The notes beneath the pieces were generated by a model. The model saw only the letters and a program-made list of their open reading frames with translations. It was not told the origin of the DNA and did no database searches. Both the position numbers and the translations under genes were made by a program. From assembly GCA_009809945.1 (NCBI GenBank), contig WTPW01000082.1, positions 1 to 64,000 of the forward strand: a DNA stretch of 64,000 nt, read 5' to 3'. Source of the DNA: Gigaspora margarita (lineage: Eukaryota; Glomeromycota; Glomeromycetes; Diversisporales; Gigasporaceae). Below are positions 36,278 through 47,391 of the stretch, in pieces (within the stretch, counting starts at the first letter, position 1; every line of letters begins with the position of its first letter).

Positions 36278-36473
36278 GATACAATCCAGAATTATCGCTA
36301 ATGTATTGCATATGATACTGCATTAAAATAACTTATAATATATATTACATATCTTACCTCAATATATTCGCAAACATATAAATTCTGACTACCTGGTCAA
36401 AATATTTAACATCACTAGATCAAACTTTTCTATCTATTTCGCTTTCAGCTTCTTTGAATACTTCTCAGAAAAA

Positions 36474-36510
36474 ATGGGCGCAGAATTTAAAGTTAAGAGT
36501 TTCAATAAGG
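36474..36510 (+). other. Possible 5' exon, duplicated at 40176
   Basis: ATGGGCGCAGAATTTAAAGT encodes MGAEFKVKSFNK and is followed by GTAAGA, a good 5' splice site. The leader TTCTCAGAAAAAATGGGC and 12 codons recur at 40160-40212 (MGTKFKVKNFNN) without the splice site. No next exon could be found, so this may be a duplicated gene start rather than a functioning gene. Confidence 0.3.
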
Positions 36511-36814
36511 TAAGAATAATTATTCCTATTACGCGTTTAATAAATTTTTGTGTCATATTTATAAATTTATCTTAATTCTTTAATAGTCAATAAAACAGAA
36601 ATGCGCATTAAAAAATCATTAAAAAAGCACTCCTAGTAAGAATAATAGGATAACTTTACTTCTATTACGCAGCTCGTTTAATAAATTTTGCAACATATTT
36701 ATAAATTTATTTCAATTCTTGAATAGTCGGCGAAGCAGAATTCCAAGGGTAGTAACAAATACCACAATTAATCATATTACCATAATTAATAATAGTAAAT
36801 ATTAATATTACTCC

Positions 36815-37180
36815 AGTGGATATCAATATCCACTCTTATATAATAATAGTAAATATAAATATTACCACTAGTGGATATCAATATCCATCCTTATATAATA
36901 ATATTATTAGAAATATTATAACATCCTATAATACAGACTAGGTTATGTTTATAGTTAGAGTTAGGGTTAGGTTTAGGATTAAATTAAAGTTAAGGTTTAA
37001 AGTAAAATTGTGAGAGGATTATTTTTTGTTAGTAATGCAACAGGTGTTACTCTAGTAAAATCTTGAGATATTTGAGAATTTTGAAAAGTGTTTATATAAC
37101 ACAGTGTTATAAATATATAAAAATTTGCTAAAATTTGATTGGTTAGTTTAGGGTAGGATATTGATATCCCCCAGTATCAA
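36815..37180. mobile_element. MITE-like inverted-repeat element with doubled left end
   Basis: The palindrome GGATATCAATATCC occurs at about 36818 and 36871 (a tandem duplication of 50-60 bp). In inverted context it recurs as GGATATTGATATCC near 37157, giving inverted ends ACT-N-GGGATATCAATATCC. The interior holds GTTAGAGTTAGGGTTAGG and GATTGGTTAG. Confidence 0.55.
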
Positions 37181-38145
37181 TTATAAATAGTCTTAATAAT
37201 AATAATATTACCATAATTAATAATTATAACATGATTTCAATCAGTGATGTAGTAATGTTACTGATAGTGCTTATAGTTAACATTCTTGTCATTATATTAA
37301 CATCTTAGTGTTATTCTTTACTTGAATGAACAACAAGTACTTCAGTTAGTTTAATTTGGTTCTCTGTTTCTTTTTAGTCATTTACAAAAATTAATAAAAT
37401 TTTGTAAGTTGTTTCTGTGTCCTCATAGAATTTGAACAATTACTAAATATTTTAAATTTATTTTATCAATTTTTTAAATATGTATAATTTTTCAAGAAAA
37501 TTTCACATTGGATCTTTTCAATATTGCTCCTAAAGTCTTATTTTACTTTTATTAAAAAGATTTACACGTGATATTGATATATAGTTTTTTTTACCAGTAC
37601 GTGTGATATCACTAATATAAATAAAAATATATATTTACTTTAAAATTATTGATATATTGTTTTATAATAAATTCTACCACTAAATTGTAATATATTACAT
37701 ATCTTGCCCTGAATTTTATAATAAAAAAATATAATCATTAAGCCGCATATATGTATTTAACTATCAATAGAATTTATATTCTGCATACTAGTACTATCTG
37801 ACACTGGTAGCAAATCATATTTATAAAATATTACGTGAAGTTTACTCGTAGAAATTTGGTTTAATTTGCATAATCAATTAATATACAAATTTTTACGGGT
37901 CTCTGACTGGTATTTCATTTTAGTATATTCACTTTTTGATAAATTATTTCGGAATAGTGTTCTGCAGACTGGCTACGGTTCGGGTCCGAGTCTATGATTT
38001 TTCTGACCCGACGGTTCCAAGACTTCCGACCAAAATTAAATACAAAATTGACGTCACGGGACTTTCATTAAGTCAATGATCACATAATAGACATTAAGTT
38101 GATGATCACATGATAAAAATATTATAACATCATCTGTTTACCTTT
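37181..38145. other. No gene; duplicated upstream segment and a solo hAT end
   Basis: TTTTTCAAGAAAATTTCACATTGGATCTTTTCAATATT at 37488-37526 (shown here only as its position and start) nearly matches 46190-46227, just upstream of the F-box/LRR gene; both are followed within about 80 bp by ACACGTGATAT. At 37956 TAGTGTTCTGCA begins a GC-rich segment like the MITE at 34877, without a visible right end. Confidence 0.5.
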
Positions 38146-38418
38146 TTGTTATTCAACCTATCAATCAAATTTTACTATAACTCGAATTTGTTTGATAACA
38201 AATTTTCTATCAAAGCAGAGTATGCAAAGATTATTAGTTATTCGAAAAGTAGATTTGTGAAGTTTCAAAATGTTACTTCTTTCAACTGTTACGAGAATAC
38301 TATTGAAGCTGATAAAATCGAATATATAATGTATTATCTGGATGGATTATTTTATCAGTACTACATTGAAAAGGGATTTATCGTGAATCTGGAACATATA
38401 TCAAATATTCTATTTTAA
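38146..38418 (+). CDS. Hypothetical 90-aa open frame
   Basis: The composition is mixed and plausible (for example SRFVKFQNVTSFNCYENT, YLDGLFYQYYIEKGF), ending before an AT-rich 3' region. No domain recognised and no introns needed. The first 15 residues may be non-coding, with a start at an internal codon or an upstream exon. It could also be chance, as nothing confirms it. Confidence 0.3.
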   Translation: MLFNLSIKFYYNSNLFDNKFSIKAEYAKIISYSKSRFVKFQNVTSFNCYENTIEADKIEYIMYYLDGLFYQYYIEKGFIVNLEHISNILF

Positions 38419-38719
38419 CAAATACATATATTTTTGTTGATTCTAAAAATGCGCATACTCTTGAGAGGTTAATAGTTTTTAATTAATTAGGTTTTTGTTA
38501 TACATTGTTTCTCTTTACTTCTTCGATAAATGTATGTTAATTGTAATATATAGTTAATTTAGATATTAACATATCTGATACTAGTACAATTACTGATCCC
38601 AGTAGTGCTTGATTAAAATTTTCTGCAATCAAATTGCTTAGTATTCGAATACTCTAAATTCATTAAAATTTGCAATTAAAATTATTATTATCTAACTCTA
38701 AAGACAGACATGTGATATT

Positions 38720-38860
38720 ATACGAAGTATAATACCTGAAAAATTTTAGTGTACAGTACGTACAGTACATACAGTACGTACTGTACGTATAGTTCTTTTC
38801 TGGCATCTGATTGGCTGAAACAAGTGATTGGCAAAAATTTTAGCGTACAGTACAATAATC
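38720..38860. mobile_element. GTAC-palindrome MITE, truncated copy
   Basis: CTGAAAAATTTTAGTGTACAGTACGTACAG..., then TATAGTTCTTT-CTGGCATCTGATTGGCTGAAACAAGTGATTGGCAAAAATTTTAGCGTACAG. The same core is found at 48060-48170 inside a complete 176-bp hAT-type MITE. Here the outer ends are missing. Confidence 0.7.
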
Positions 38861-38947
38861 TGTTATTCAGTTATTAAAGTAAAAGCAGTCTGATACTCGA
38901 TCATTGCTTTGTTTAAGTCAAAAAGATATCCTAAGCAAAGTGCAAAA

Positions 38948-39186
38948 ATGAACAAATCACCAGTCGATACATTATTAGAAGAAAAGGTAAATTTCGTATA
39001 ATTGTTAAAAAAGGAATTTTACTAATATATTTTATTTAATTAGATAAAGATTTACTATTTATGCTTTTACTTAATCCAACTAATCAATCTAATAGCAAGG
39101 ATAGAATTATACAAGAATTGGAAAATGAAATTCAGTTTTATTTGGAAATTAAAACTCAGTCTTTGAAAGTAAAAATCAGCATTTGA
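38948..39186 (+). pseudogene. Small two-exon gene fragment
   Basis: ATG at 38948 encodes MNKSPVDTLLEEK, followed by GTAAAT and, after about 60 bp, TTTAATTAG. The following frame KDLLFMLLLNPTNQSNSK, then DRIIQELENEIQFYLEI, ends near 39186. The splice joins one base out of phase, so either an indel has occurred or the site is misplaced. A short coiled-coil-like product of unknown function. Confidence 0.35.
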
Positions 39187-40369
39187 ATAATGAAAATCAA
39201 TATGAATATAGATTCTACTTTCAAATAACTATGACTACCATTATTTTATACTTTCTTATTTGTTCTTCTTTTTTTTACATTATATATTTTTCAAATAATT
39301 ATGATTGCTCTCATTGTATACTTACTTATTAGCTTTTTTACGGGTTAAATGATATAAAGAATCCTTCCTATTTTGTCTACATCCCAATTCATAGTATGTA
39401 TAAACATATAATTGTTTATAATAAAGGTTGTCAAAAATTAATCTCAACAATTGATAAAACAAATTTAAAATAACAGAAGTTTTTCAAATTCTACGAGGAC
39501 ACGGCAACAACTTATACTTCAAATTTTATTAATTTTTTTGCAACTGACAAAGAAACTAGAAAACCAAATTAAACTAAATCAACCTAAAGTACATGTTGTA
39601 ATCAAATACAAATGTAGATAGAAAAGGATAACACTAGGATATTAAATGTAAACGATATCAGTAATATTTCAGCTTCAAAAAGACTAATGTAGATCGAAAA
39701 AAATAACACAAGGATGTTAACTGTAAGCAATTTCAGCAACATTACATTACTGATTGCAATCTTAATACCACTGTGAATCTCGACTATTTCACATATATTA
39801 ATTCTAAAGCTACTTTATTTATTTCAAAGATAACTGAATCTCATGTAAGATAAACTTTTCAGGTAAAATAAAGCTTTTTCAAAAAATTAAAAATACTACA
39901 TGCATTTAAACCAAATTTGGCATCAATTTAATGCTAATATAAAAAAATTTAGATACATAAATTTAGATATTGTTAAGCTGGTTTTTAAAAAATAAACCCT
40001 GCATTTTCCAACCTTGGCTGAAATAGTCACCCTGATTGGTCAATTTTCAACTGAAACAAATTTGCAAACCAATCAAATTAATTCAATATAATTATCAATT
40101 GAACAATAAATGATAATATACTGTTATTTTGATTGTGGAACCCAGTTTTTTTCTGAAATATCTTCTCAGAAAAAAATGGGCACAAAATTTAAAGTTAAGA
40201 ATTTCAATAATTTAAAAATAAATTAAATCATATATTACAATTCACAACATGGCTATATTCTAAATACAGAAAAAAGCCTGTGGGTATGTCTAATTAGGTC
40301 CAGGCTTTGCAACTCAATCCTTATTTAAAAAAGTGAGATCTAATTGTCTTGACAAAAATTTTGATCATA
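39187..40369. other. No gene seen
   Basis: AT-rich; GATCGAAAARATAACACNAGGATRTTAAATGTAARC occurs twice near 39610-39740 (about 70 bp apart). The duplicated 5' exon start is at 40160-40212. Nothing else supported. Confidence 0.45.
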
Positions 40370-40905
40370 ATGAGTCGAAAAATTCATTTTATTCTCATAT
40401 GTATCATATGTATAGGAATTCAAAATTTATTGATAATTAAGAATGAAAGCCATCGATATGAAGACAAAATTCCTGCCAAGGATGAGATGTTATTGATAAT
40501 TGAGAATGAAAACCATTGACATGAAGACAAATTCCTGCCAAGGATGAGATGTTATTGTTTATGGAGAATGAAATTCATCAATATAAAGATGAAATTTGTG
40601 TGAAAGATGAGATGCTATTGTTGATAGGGAATGAAATTCATCGATGTGATGAAATTTTAAATATTTCCGATTTATTAATTGACAATTACAAATTATTAAT
40701 TGAACTATACATAGATGCAGTTGGTATTTTTTTTCCTAAATTTCTTTTTATTTATATATTACAATACAGGGCTGACTTTATTTTATGTTAAAAGATTAAT
40801 ATCAGCGATAAGAAGTTAATTAAATGCTTAGAATTGATTAAATGATATGAAAAAGGATTAAATGATATTGAAAATAAGATTGATAAATTAATGTATTGTA
40901 TTATT
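40370..40905 (+). pseudogene. Secreted-type peptide gene with 22-aa repeats, broken
   Basis: ATG at 40370 starts MSRKIHFILICIICIGIQ, which looks like a signal peptide. Four diverged 22-codon repeats follow, of the type LLIIENENHRYEDKIPAKDEM. Unit 2 has TGA where unit 1 has CGA (CAT TGA CAT against CAT CGA TAT), and one base is lost in its ACAAATTCC. The frame then recovers into KDEMLLLIGNEIHRCDEIL. A GTATTT...ATACAG intron at about 40723-40768 leads into a Lys/Glu coiled-coil segment (LNDIENKIDKL). Function unknown. The repeat comparison makes the CGA-to-TGA change directly visible. Confidence 0.5.
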
Positions 40906-41535
40906 TTTATTGCATTAATTTTTTTTAATTTTTCATAGGACTAACTTTATTTTACTTTTTAAAAAAAGAAATCTGATTAACTTTTTATGTCATTTCATGT
41001 CATTAAATATAACATAAAAATGGATACAGTTCACTTCTCTAATAATACCGAATGTTTTTATAGGTCCTCGTGACTATGCATTCTGACTCTAGAAATTTTT
41101 TTTGAAGAAATATATTAATAAAGGATTTTAAAAATTTTCATTTTATATATGTATGTTGTTTAGTATGATTTATTAATCTGAATCGAATGCATAGAAATAA
41201 AATTTGCGAATTACTTACTACCAAGACCTACCAATTTAATAAAAATAAAATAAATTTGTTTTCCTATTCCAACGCCTGAAATCACTATATGTATAAGTTT
41301 TGGGACATTACTGTATATTTGTATATTTGTATATTTAATTATACATATATATAAATGGAAGAATAATGGGTTCTCATCCCAACTTTATTGCAAATCATCG
41401 TTCGTTTTAAACATTTTTACCTTCTTTCACTACTGCAAAAAATTTAAACCAATCACGTGGTTTGTAATCTTTGACAGTAAGGACAGTGCAATTCACGTGA
41501 TATTACTAAACTCTAACCCTAACTGACCCTAACTA
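40906..41535. other. No gene seen
   Basis: AT-rich. Two CACGTG hexamers (41454, 41494) and CTCTAACCCTAACTGACCC at 41510 precede a MITE. Confidence 0.45.
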
Positions 41536-41543
41536 ACTCCATA

Positions 41544-41847
41544 ATAGGGTGTCCAGGATTATGCGATGCGATGAGGTAAATTATGCGAGCAAATTGAGGT
41601 TGAGGTTGATTATGCGATGGATGCAAAATAAATTTAAGATTATGCGACCAATTAGGTCGATTATGAGATTTTTATTATATGTAATTAATTTTTTTAGTTC
41701 TGTTTTTTGGAATTTCTCAGACATTTAACCACTCTATCACCCAAATTACAAATTTAAAGCTTGTTGAACAATTATGCGAAGCATATGCGATGCGAACAAA
41801 TAGCAAATTATGCGCATAATATTGCATCACATAATCCTGAATACCCT
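41544..41847. mobile_element. About 300-bp MITE with TATGCGA subterminal repeats
   Basis: Left AGGGTGTCCAGGATTATGCG and right inverted AGGGTATTCAGGATTATGTG. Subterminal ATTATGCGA repeats point inward from both ends. The 8-bp ACTCCATA flanks it (41536-41543 and 41848-41855), with two extra bases at the left boundary. The 8-bp duplication suggests a hAT-type or related element. Confidence 0.75.
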
Positions 41848-41855
41848 ACTCCATA

Positions 41856-42336
41856 GAGTATTAAATATAACGTGACAAATAAAAAATAGGTTTTTTTATA
41901 CTGTCAGAATTACGCTTAAATACTGGGCATACGGTGAATTTCTAAACTTCACATCGATTCAATTATGTGACGCATTTTCTATATTTGGCCCGCTTAATAA
42001 TGCGACAGATAATGCAGGCAGACAATCTCAAATTAAAAATCCTGCACAAGATAAGAATTTAAGAATTTATAATTAAATTTTAATGCTGACTTTTTTTTCC
42101 AACATTAAGTCCAAATTATGTCACTAGAAGGTTTCATAATTTTATTAAAATTTTTGTTGAAAAAATTATTACCTACAAACAAGTTGGTATTTACCCACTA
42201 ATTTTCAAATCAGCTGTAAAATAACTACATTAATTTCCATTTTTAGAAACCAAAACATAACCTAAATTGTTTTTATTAATAGAATTTAATTACAACAATT
42301 ATTTAACAAAGTTGTCTAAAATACTACGTGTATTTA
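41856..42336. other. No gene seen
   Basis: AT-rich 3' flank of the next, minus-strand gene. No features supported. Confidence 0.5.
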
Positions 42337-43023
42337 TTAGTATTTATTACATTTTTTTTCCTTTTTTTGTTCCATAATAAGTTTTAAATTTTCAGCTTTT
42401 AATTTATCTATCTTTTCATTTTTTGATTTAATTTCTTCATTTCGATCATAATTATAGCTAATAAATTTTTTTCTACTTTAACTTTTTCTTCGTTTGTTTC
42501 TGTGATTTTCTTTTCCAGATTCTTAATCGCTTCTTCGTCTTTTTTGATTTTAGCTAGCAAAGTCGTGTACTGATCGTTAAGGGCTTTAAGATGCACTTCG
42601 AGGCTTGTTAGTTGTATTTGGAGATCAATTTCCTTTTCACTGAGTTCCTTGATTTTAGTTTAGATTCTGCTATTTGTGCTTCGAGGTTTGTATTAGCAGA
42701 TCTGAGTTTCTCATTATTTTTTTCAAGACCTGCATTTTTTGATTTTAGTTCTGTGTTATCCTTTTCGAGACCTTCAATTTTAAATTTGAGATCTGTTTTA
42801 TTTTTTTCAAGGGTAGTGATTCGTGTTCTTATATTTGTATTTTCAGTTTTGTATTTAACAATTTTTATTTTCAAATCTGTGGTTTCTGCATTCCATGCCT
42901 ATATAAATATTGTTAATTAGGAATAATTATGTTTAATTAATTGTAAAGTATGAAGAATGCTTACGTAATTAATTTTTTCTATCACCAAGTGTAATTGTTC
43001 ATTGGTCTAACCAGAAATGACAT
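42337..43023 (-). pseudogene. Two-exon coiled-coil protein gene with frameshifts
   Basis: Minus strand. Exon 1 (about 43023-42965) gives TNEQLHLVIEKINY, then a GTAAGC...TATATAG intron. Exon 2 continues AWNAETTDLKIKIVKYKTEN and a long heptad coiled coil (TDLKFKIEGLEKDNTELKSK...), VHLKALNDQYTTLLAKIKKD, IKSKNEKIDKLKAENLK. Breaks: a TAG just before TNEQ, one lost A near 42655 (SKLKS against LKIKELSEKE), and a shift near 42445. The last frame ends at TAA 42337. Roughly 220 residues, almost entirely coiled coil, so probably a cytoplasmic or nuclear scaffold; function unknown. Confidence 0.6.
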
Positions 43024-43188
43024 AGTATGAGTAAAGTAAACAGGATTTACAATTTAATTAAATATCACCTGGATTTTAGTAGATATACTTAACAGTTTGC
43101 TATATGTAATTGATATCAGCAATATTATTCTAATTAAATAAAAATATTTAAAATCTTTAAAAATCACGAATTAACAATGTTAATTGAT

Positions 43189-43926
43189 TTAATTATTATT
43201 ATTTATTACCCTTATAGTAAACAAGCAGATTATTGTTAGCACAAAGATGATCGCAATAAAATGCCAATTGTTTTTAAATATATTTTTAATCCAATTATCA
43301 CTTCGATTATTATCATCAGTAATGATATTAATCACTTGATGTTGCAATTGGTTCAAGCTATTCTCAACAACTGAAGGTTTTTGGTTCTCTGGATTGGACG
43401 AAGTCATTAATAATTGGTCTGAGGAATGATTTTGAACAGTTAATGTTGGCTGATTATTTGAGGAATGGTCGATTGTATTATTCGAAGTTTCTTTTGATGT
43501 TGACTCAATTGTGTTATTCAAAGCATCTCTAACAATGCTTTCATTCGATGTTCTAGAATTGTTTCCACAAATTCTTCTTTTATTTTCTATTATAAGATTA
43601 TAAATTCATTAAATAATTCATTATAAGTTTCTGAATAATAATAACACAGATAATACCTGTAACATATTTATAAGCTGCTGAAAAAATATAACCGTTGACA
43701 TAATTATCTTTTTTTTTTAATTCTTCATTAATTTTTTTTAATGCAGTATAAAATTTAATTGATTAATTACAAAAATATTGGTATGGATCATAAATCGGTG
43801 GTTTAAGACATCCATTCGTAAAATAATGACAGTAAGTTTCATAAATGTCATCTAGTAGATTAACATTTGGTATTTCTTTGTTTGTTATTTTTTTTGAGGA
43901 GCCATTATCAAATTGATGATCATGTA
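43189..43926 (-). pseudogene. Tail-anchored membrane protein gene, one in-frame TAA
   Basis: Exon B (43926-43657) reads HDHQFDNGSSKKITNK, LLDDIYETYCHYFTNGCLKP, QYFCN, stop, SIKFYTALKKINEELKK. A 70-bp intron (GTATTA...TTATAATAG, 43656-43587) joins in phase to exon C (43586-43189): RRICGNNSRTSNESIVRD, a Ser/Asn-rich stretch, then WHFIAIIFVLTIICLFTIRV four residues from the end. The single C-terminal membrane helix predicts a tail-anchored protein of ER or mitochondrial outer membrane. A first exon around 43990-44068 (MQFNHYKKSIDV...) is possible but is not in phase. The TAA (about 43773) is one transition from CAA. Confidence 0.55.
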
Positions 43927-44959
43927 CTGAAATGACCTTTACTTAAATAAAGATCAAACGAGCAAACGCATAGATTTTATCAATACATACCACCACGGGC
44001 TTTGGCTACATTTAGTCAATAATCATGTTAACGTCAATAGACTTCTTATAGTGGTTGAACTGCATAAGGTCAGAAATAAATCATGTAAGATAAACTTTTC
44101 AAGCTTTAAAATTGTGTGTTTCAGTAAGAATATTGCGTGTCAAACCCATTAATATAAAAACTATTTTCTTTATAACAGGTTTTGAAAATGAGTTTTCTGA
44201 TTCAAACTTTGACCCATTCCAATTTAGTCGATGCGACTAAAGTCACGAGATTTTATTGTCAGTTTATTTTTGATGAAACTAATCGAAAGTAAAGAGATCT
44301 TTATCTAATTAAATAAATAAATATATATATATTAATTTATACTGTATACTTTTTTTTTTTACAAATTATTTAAATCAAAGATTATATTACCAGTTTTTAG
44401 GAAGTAGGGTCAGTCAATAAACTTTTCAGGTGTGTTCAGTAAGAATATCGTGCGTTATCTTTTTTGAATTATACTGATCAAAATTTTTGTATAACTCTAA
44501 TATAAAAATCTACTTTAATTTAAGATGAATAGAAACAGCATAATTTATAATTTTCCATCCAAATTTAGTACCATTTTTAACACTAACTGCTAATATAAAA
44601 ATTACGTTTAATTCCAGTTTTATAGTGGTAATATAAATTAATTTAAATATTATATATTTATAAACTAGTTTTAAGAAAATGTATATTGGATATAATTCAA
44701 ACTTTAAATAAATCTACGTGGCAATATTTAACCAATCTGACCCATTCTGACTGAATTTGGTCGAAAGTTACAGGAATTTTATTTTTAATGAAAAAATGAA
44801 AATAAAACTAATCAAAGAGAACTAAATAAAACTCATATGATTTATTATTTAATTTCATTCACTAATTAACAAAATAAATTTTCTCACACAACAACAAATC
44901 AAAGAAAAATTGTAAAATTGTAAAATCACAATCAACATACAGTGCTATCATTATCGGAA
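43927..44959. other. No gene; recurrent intergenic motif
   Basis: Contains CTAATATAAAAATCTACTTTAATTTAA at 44498, a motif repeated near 46325, 50540 and 51125. It may be shared promoter or dispersed repeat sequence. Confidence 0.4.
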
Positions 44960-46172
44960 TTAAAAACTGTTACTTTTAATTTTTTCTTCTAATTGTTTCT
45001 CTATTTCAGGATTAAATTTATTACCATTAAATTTCAGTGTGGTTAAAGTTGTGTCTATGTGAAATACTTCTACTAATTCTTTTCCCACATCATTTCCAAG
45101 TTTAATATATGAAAGATCTAATGATTTCAACCCTTTATTTTTGCAAAGAGCAGATGCTAATGCTTTACCACCTTTATGCCAAGATTGTTATAGTAAATAT
45201 CTAAAGTAGCTAGCATATGGTTATTGCAAAGAGCATTTGCTAGTGCTTTCCCTCCTAAAGAACCAATGTTATTACATGAAAGATTCAAAAAATCAATTTG
45301 TTGTTTTCAATAAGAGCATCTGCTATTGGTTGCATTCTAAGATAGCCAAGATTGTTGTTTGAAAGATTTAAAGAAGTCAAGGAGGTATGTTTACAAAGAG
45401 CAACTGCTAGCGCTTTTCCCATATCAGATCCAAGTTCATTACTTGAAAGGTCTAATGTATTGTTTATTGCAAAGAGCATTTACAAATGCGTTTCCTTCTG
45501 AAAGACCAAGAACATTATATGAAAGATCTAAAAATGTTAAACTATTGTTTTTGTAGAGTGCATTAGCTATTGCTTTTCCACTCTCAGACCCAAGATGGTT
45601 AAGATAAAGATCTAAAGTAGTTAAGATATTGTTTTCGCAAAGAGCATTTGCTAATGCTTTTCCTACATCAGAGCCAAGCTGATTATTTGAAAAATTCAAA
45701 TAAACTAATTTGGGTTTGTTTTTAAAAAGAGCTTCTACTTTTTCTTCTTCTCCAAAAGAACCAAGATGATTTTTTGAAAGGCCCAGAGTTTCTACTTCCT
45801 TACTTTGTTTTATAAACAACATTGGAATCAAATAAGCAGCTGAAACAGAATAACTTTTTCCATATTTGTTAAGAAAATTTAATACCCATTGGTCAAACTT
45901 TGACCGTTGATGGACGTAATATAACTTGCATAGTCATATAGTAGCTCCAGAATGTTAATTTTAAATGGGATTAACTTAGCTTGTTCCAATTTAGAAAGAT
46001 ATAATTTGATGATTCTTATATCTTCAAAATAAGGTTTACTCCATAATATTGGAACAATAATTCTGCACCATTTACAGTTAACAAGAAGGCATGAAAATAA
46101 GTCTTTGTAATTATTCTTTAAAAAATCTTTAAATACTTCACAGAGGACTTCGTTCAGTAATAGAAAAGCCAT
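44960..46172 (-). pseudogene. F-box-like / LRR (NLRC3-type) protein gene with frameshifts
   Basis: Minus strand from ATG 46172. The N-terminus MAFLLLNEVLCEVFKDFLKN and LLVNCKWCRIIVPILW matches the Glomeromycotina F-box-like block. A shift near 45900 follows, then KFDQWVLNFLNKYGKS and leucine-rich repeats of ribonuclease-inhibitor type: LTTLDLYLNHLGSESGKAIA, LTFLDLSYNVLG, LTSLNLSNNNLG, ending at TAA 44960-44962. About seven 28-residue repeats, about 400 residues in all. Further shifts occur near 45470, 45290 and 45180. F-box proteins select substrates for SCF ubiquitin ligases and the LRRs would bind the target. The family is strongly amplified in these fungi. This copy is recently dead. Confidence 0.8.
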
Positions 46173-47109
46173 TTTTACAGATGTTTAATTTTCAAGAACA
46201 TTTCACATTGGATCTTTTCAATATTAAAAAGGTTTTCGTGCATCATATTGTATTATACACAGTTGTTTACACGTGATATATATTATAATTTTTTTTTGAA
46301 GTATATACACAGTTGTTAACGAATATAAAAAGCTACTTTAATTGTTTTGTGCAATAGTGTTAGATTATCGTTATCCATTTATATGTATAAATTAGTAATG
46401 TATAAATTCATCCCAGTTTTTATGCAATAACATTAGATGATTATTGTTATCCGTTTTTATGTATAAATTATAATAATATATCAATTTGGGTATTAGAAAT
46501 AAGTCAACTTTATATAATATAAACTGTTTATATTTCTACTTGGAATTTGATCGATGCGACTAAACTGATATGTTCAAAGGATTTTTAATCATCTAATTAA
46601 ATACAGAAATATATATTTACTTTAAAAATATTTATAAAGATAATATATATTTACTTTAAAATTATTTATAAAGATATGAAATTTAGTATTTATGTACTGA
46701 GTATATTGTGTTAAACTCTAAAATACGTAAAAAAAATTATGCAATATTTTATTTTTATTTTTAAATTTATATTACAATTTATAATAAAATTCTTTAATCT
46801 GTACATATACGCGTATAAATTTTTTTATATCCATAGAAACGAAATAATTTAAATGCTTGGTATATATTAGGAGAAGACCCACCTAGTAATTTTCAAGAGT
46901 TAAAATTTATTATATATATGATCGATTCTTGCGTTATTTTTATATATTAAAATTTTGATTGAGTTGATTTTTTGTCATATTATAGCCAAAAGACAAAAAA
47001 AACAAACACGCATTGTACTAATATCAAAATTACCTATTTTTAACAATACCTCGTAAGGCAATTTTCTTTGTATTTATAAAATTTTACGAATGATGATAAC
47101 ATTATTTAC
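46173..47109. other. Upstream region of the F-box/LRR gene; no further gene
   Basis: 46190-46280 duplicates 37488-37575 and contains CACGTG at 46270. Elsewhere AT-rich with TTTATAAAGATAATATATATTTACTTTAAAATTA repeated near 46632 and 46655. Confidence 0.5.
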
Positions 47110-47391
47110 TTTAGATCGAGATGATGGTTGGGTGCCAAACTGACAAATCTTTCTTTCCCATGGGGTAAAGATTTAATCAAGTGTAATTTCGTAGACAAAA
47201 AATATAATATTTTTGTGGGTGAATGACTATCAGTTGAAATCGAAAGTGAAAAATGGGAAAGAAAAATCAAATATCCTAATTGTTCGAAAAAATTTAAGGC
47301 TAAATATCACTATAAGCACGAAAAATGTCCCAAGACTTACATCCGTTGGAATGAAGAATGGACAAGAGAAATCAAGGAAATAAAATTTTAA
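47110..47391 (+). pseudogene. Zinc-finger-type gene fragment, paralogue A
   Basis: Reads DRDDGWVPN, stop, then SHGVK-like and KCNFVDKKYNIFVGE, and finally WERKIKYPNCSKKFKAKYH and YKHEKCPKTYIRWNEEWT in frame to TAA 47389. The segment CSKKFKAKYHYKHEKCP parallels the final finger of paralogue B about 900 bp downstream (CSNCSKK...YHDKEKQCPKTY). One of its Cys positions is Pro-Asn-Cys rather than Cys-x2-Cys. The first half of the knuckle region is missing, so this copy is shorter. Probable nucleic-acid-binding zinc module, function unknown. Confidence 0.45.

Noticed and set aside
36950-36985. Telomere or chromosome end from TTAGGG-like run
   Set aside because: Too short and degenerate, internal to an inverted-repeat element, and similar runs occur in several MITEs.
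38725-38741. ATTATAC-GAA-GTATAAT as a loxP-like site
   Set aside because: Only a short palindrome resembling part of a loxP arm; no second arm or 8-bp spacer.
42612-42920. 102-codon plus-strand frame
   Set aside because: Antisense shadow of the coiled-coil gene on the minus strand.
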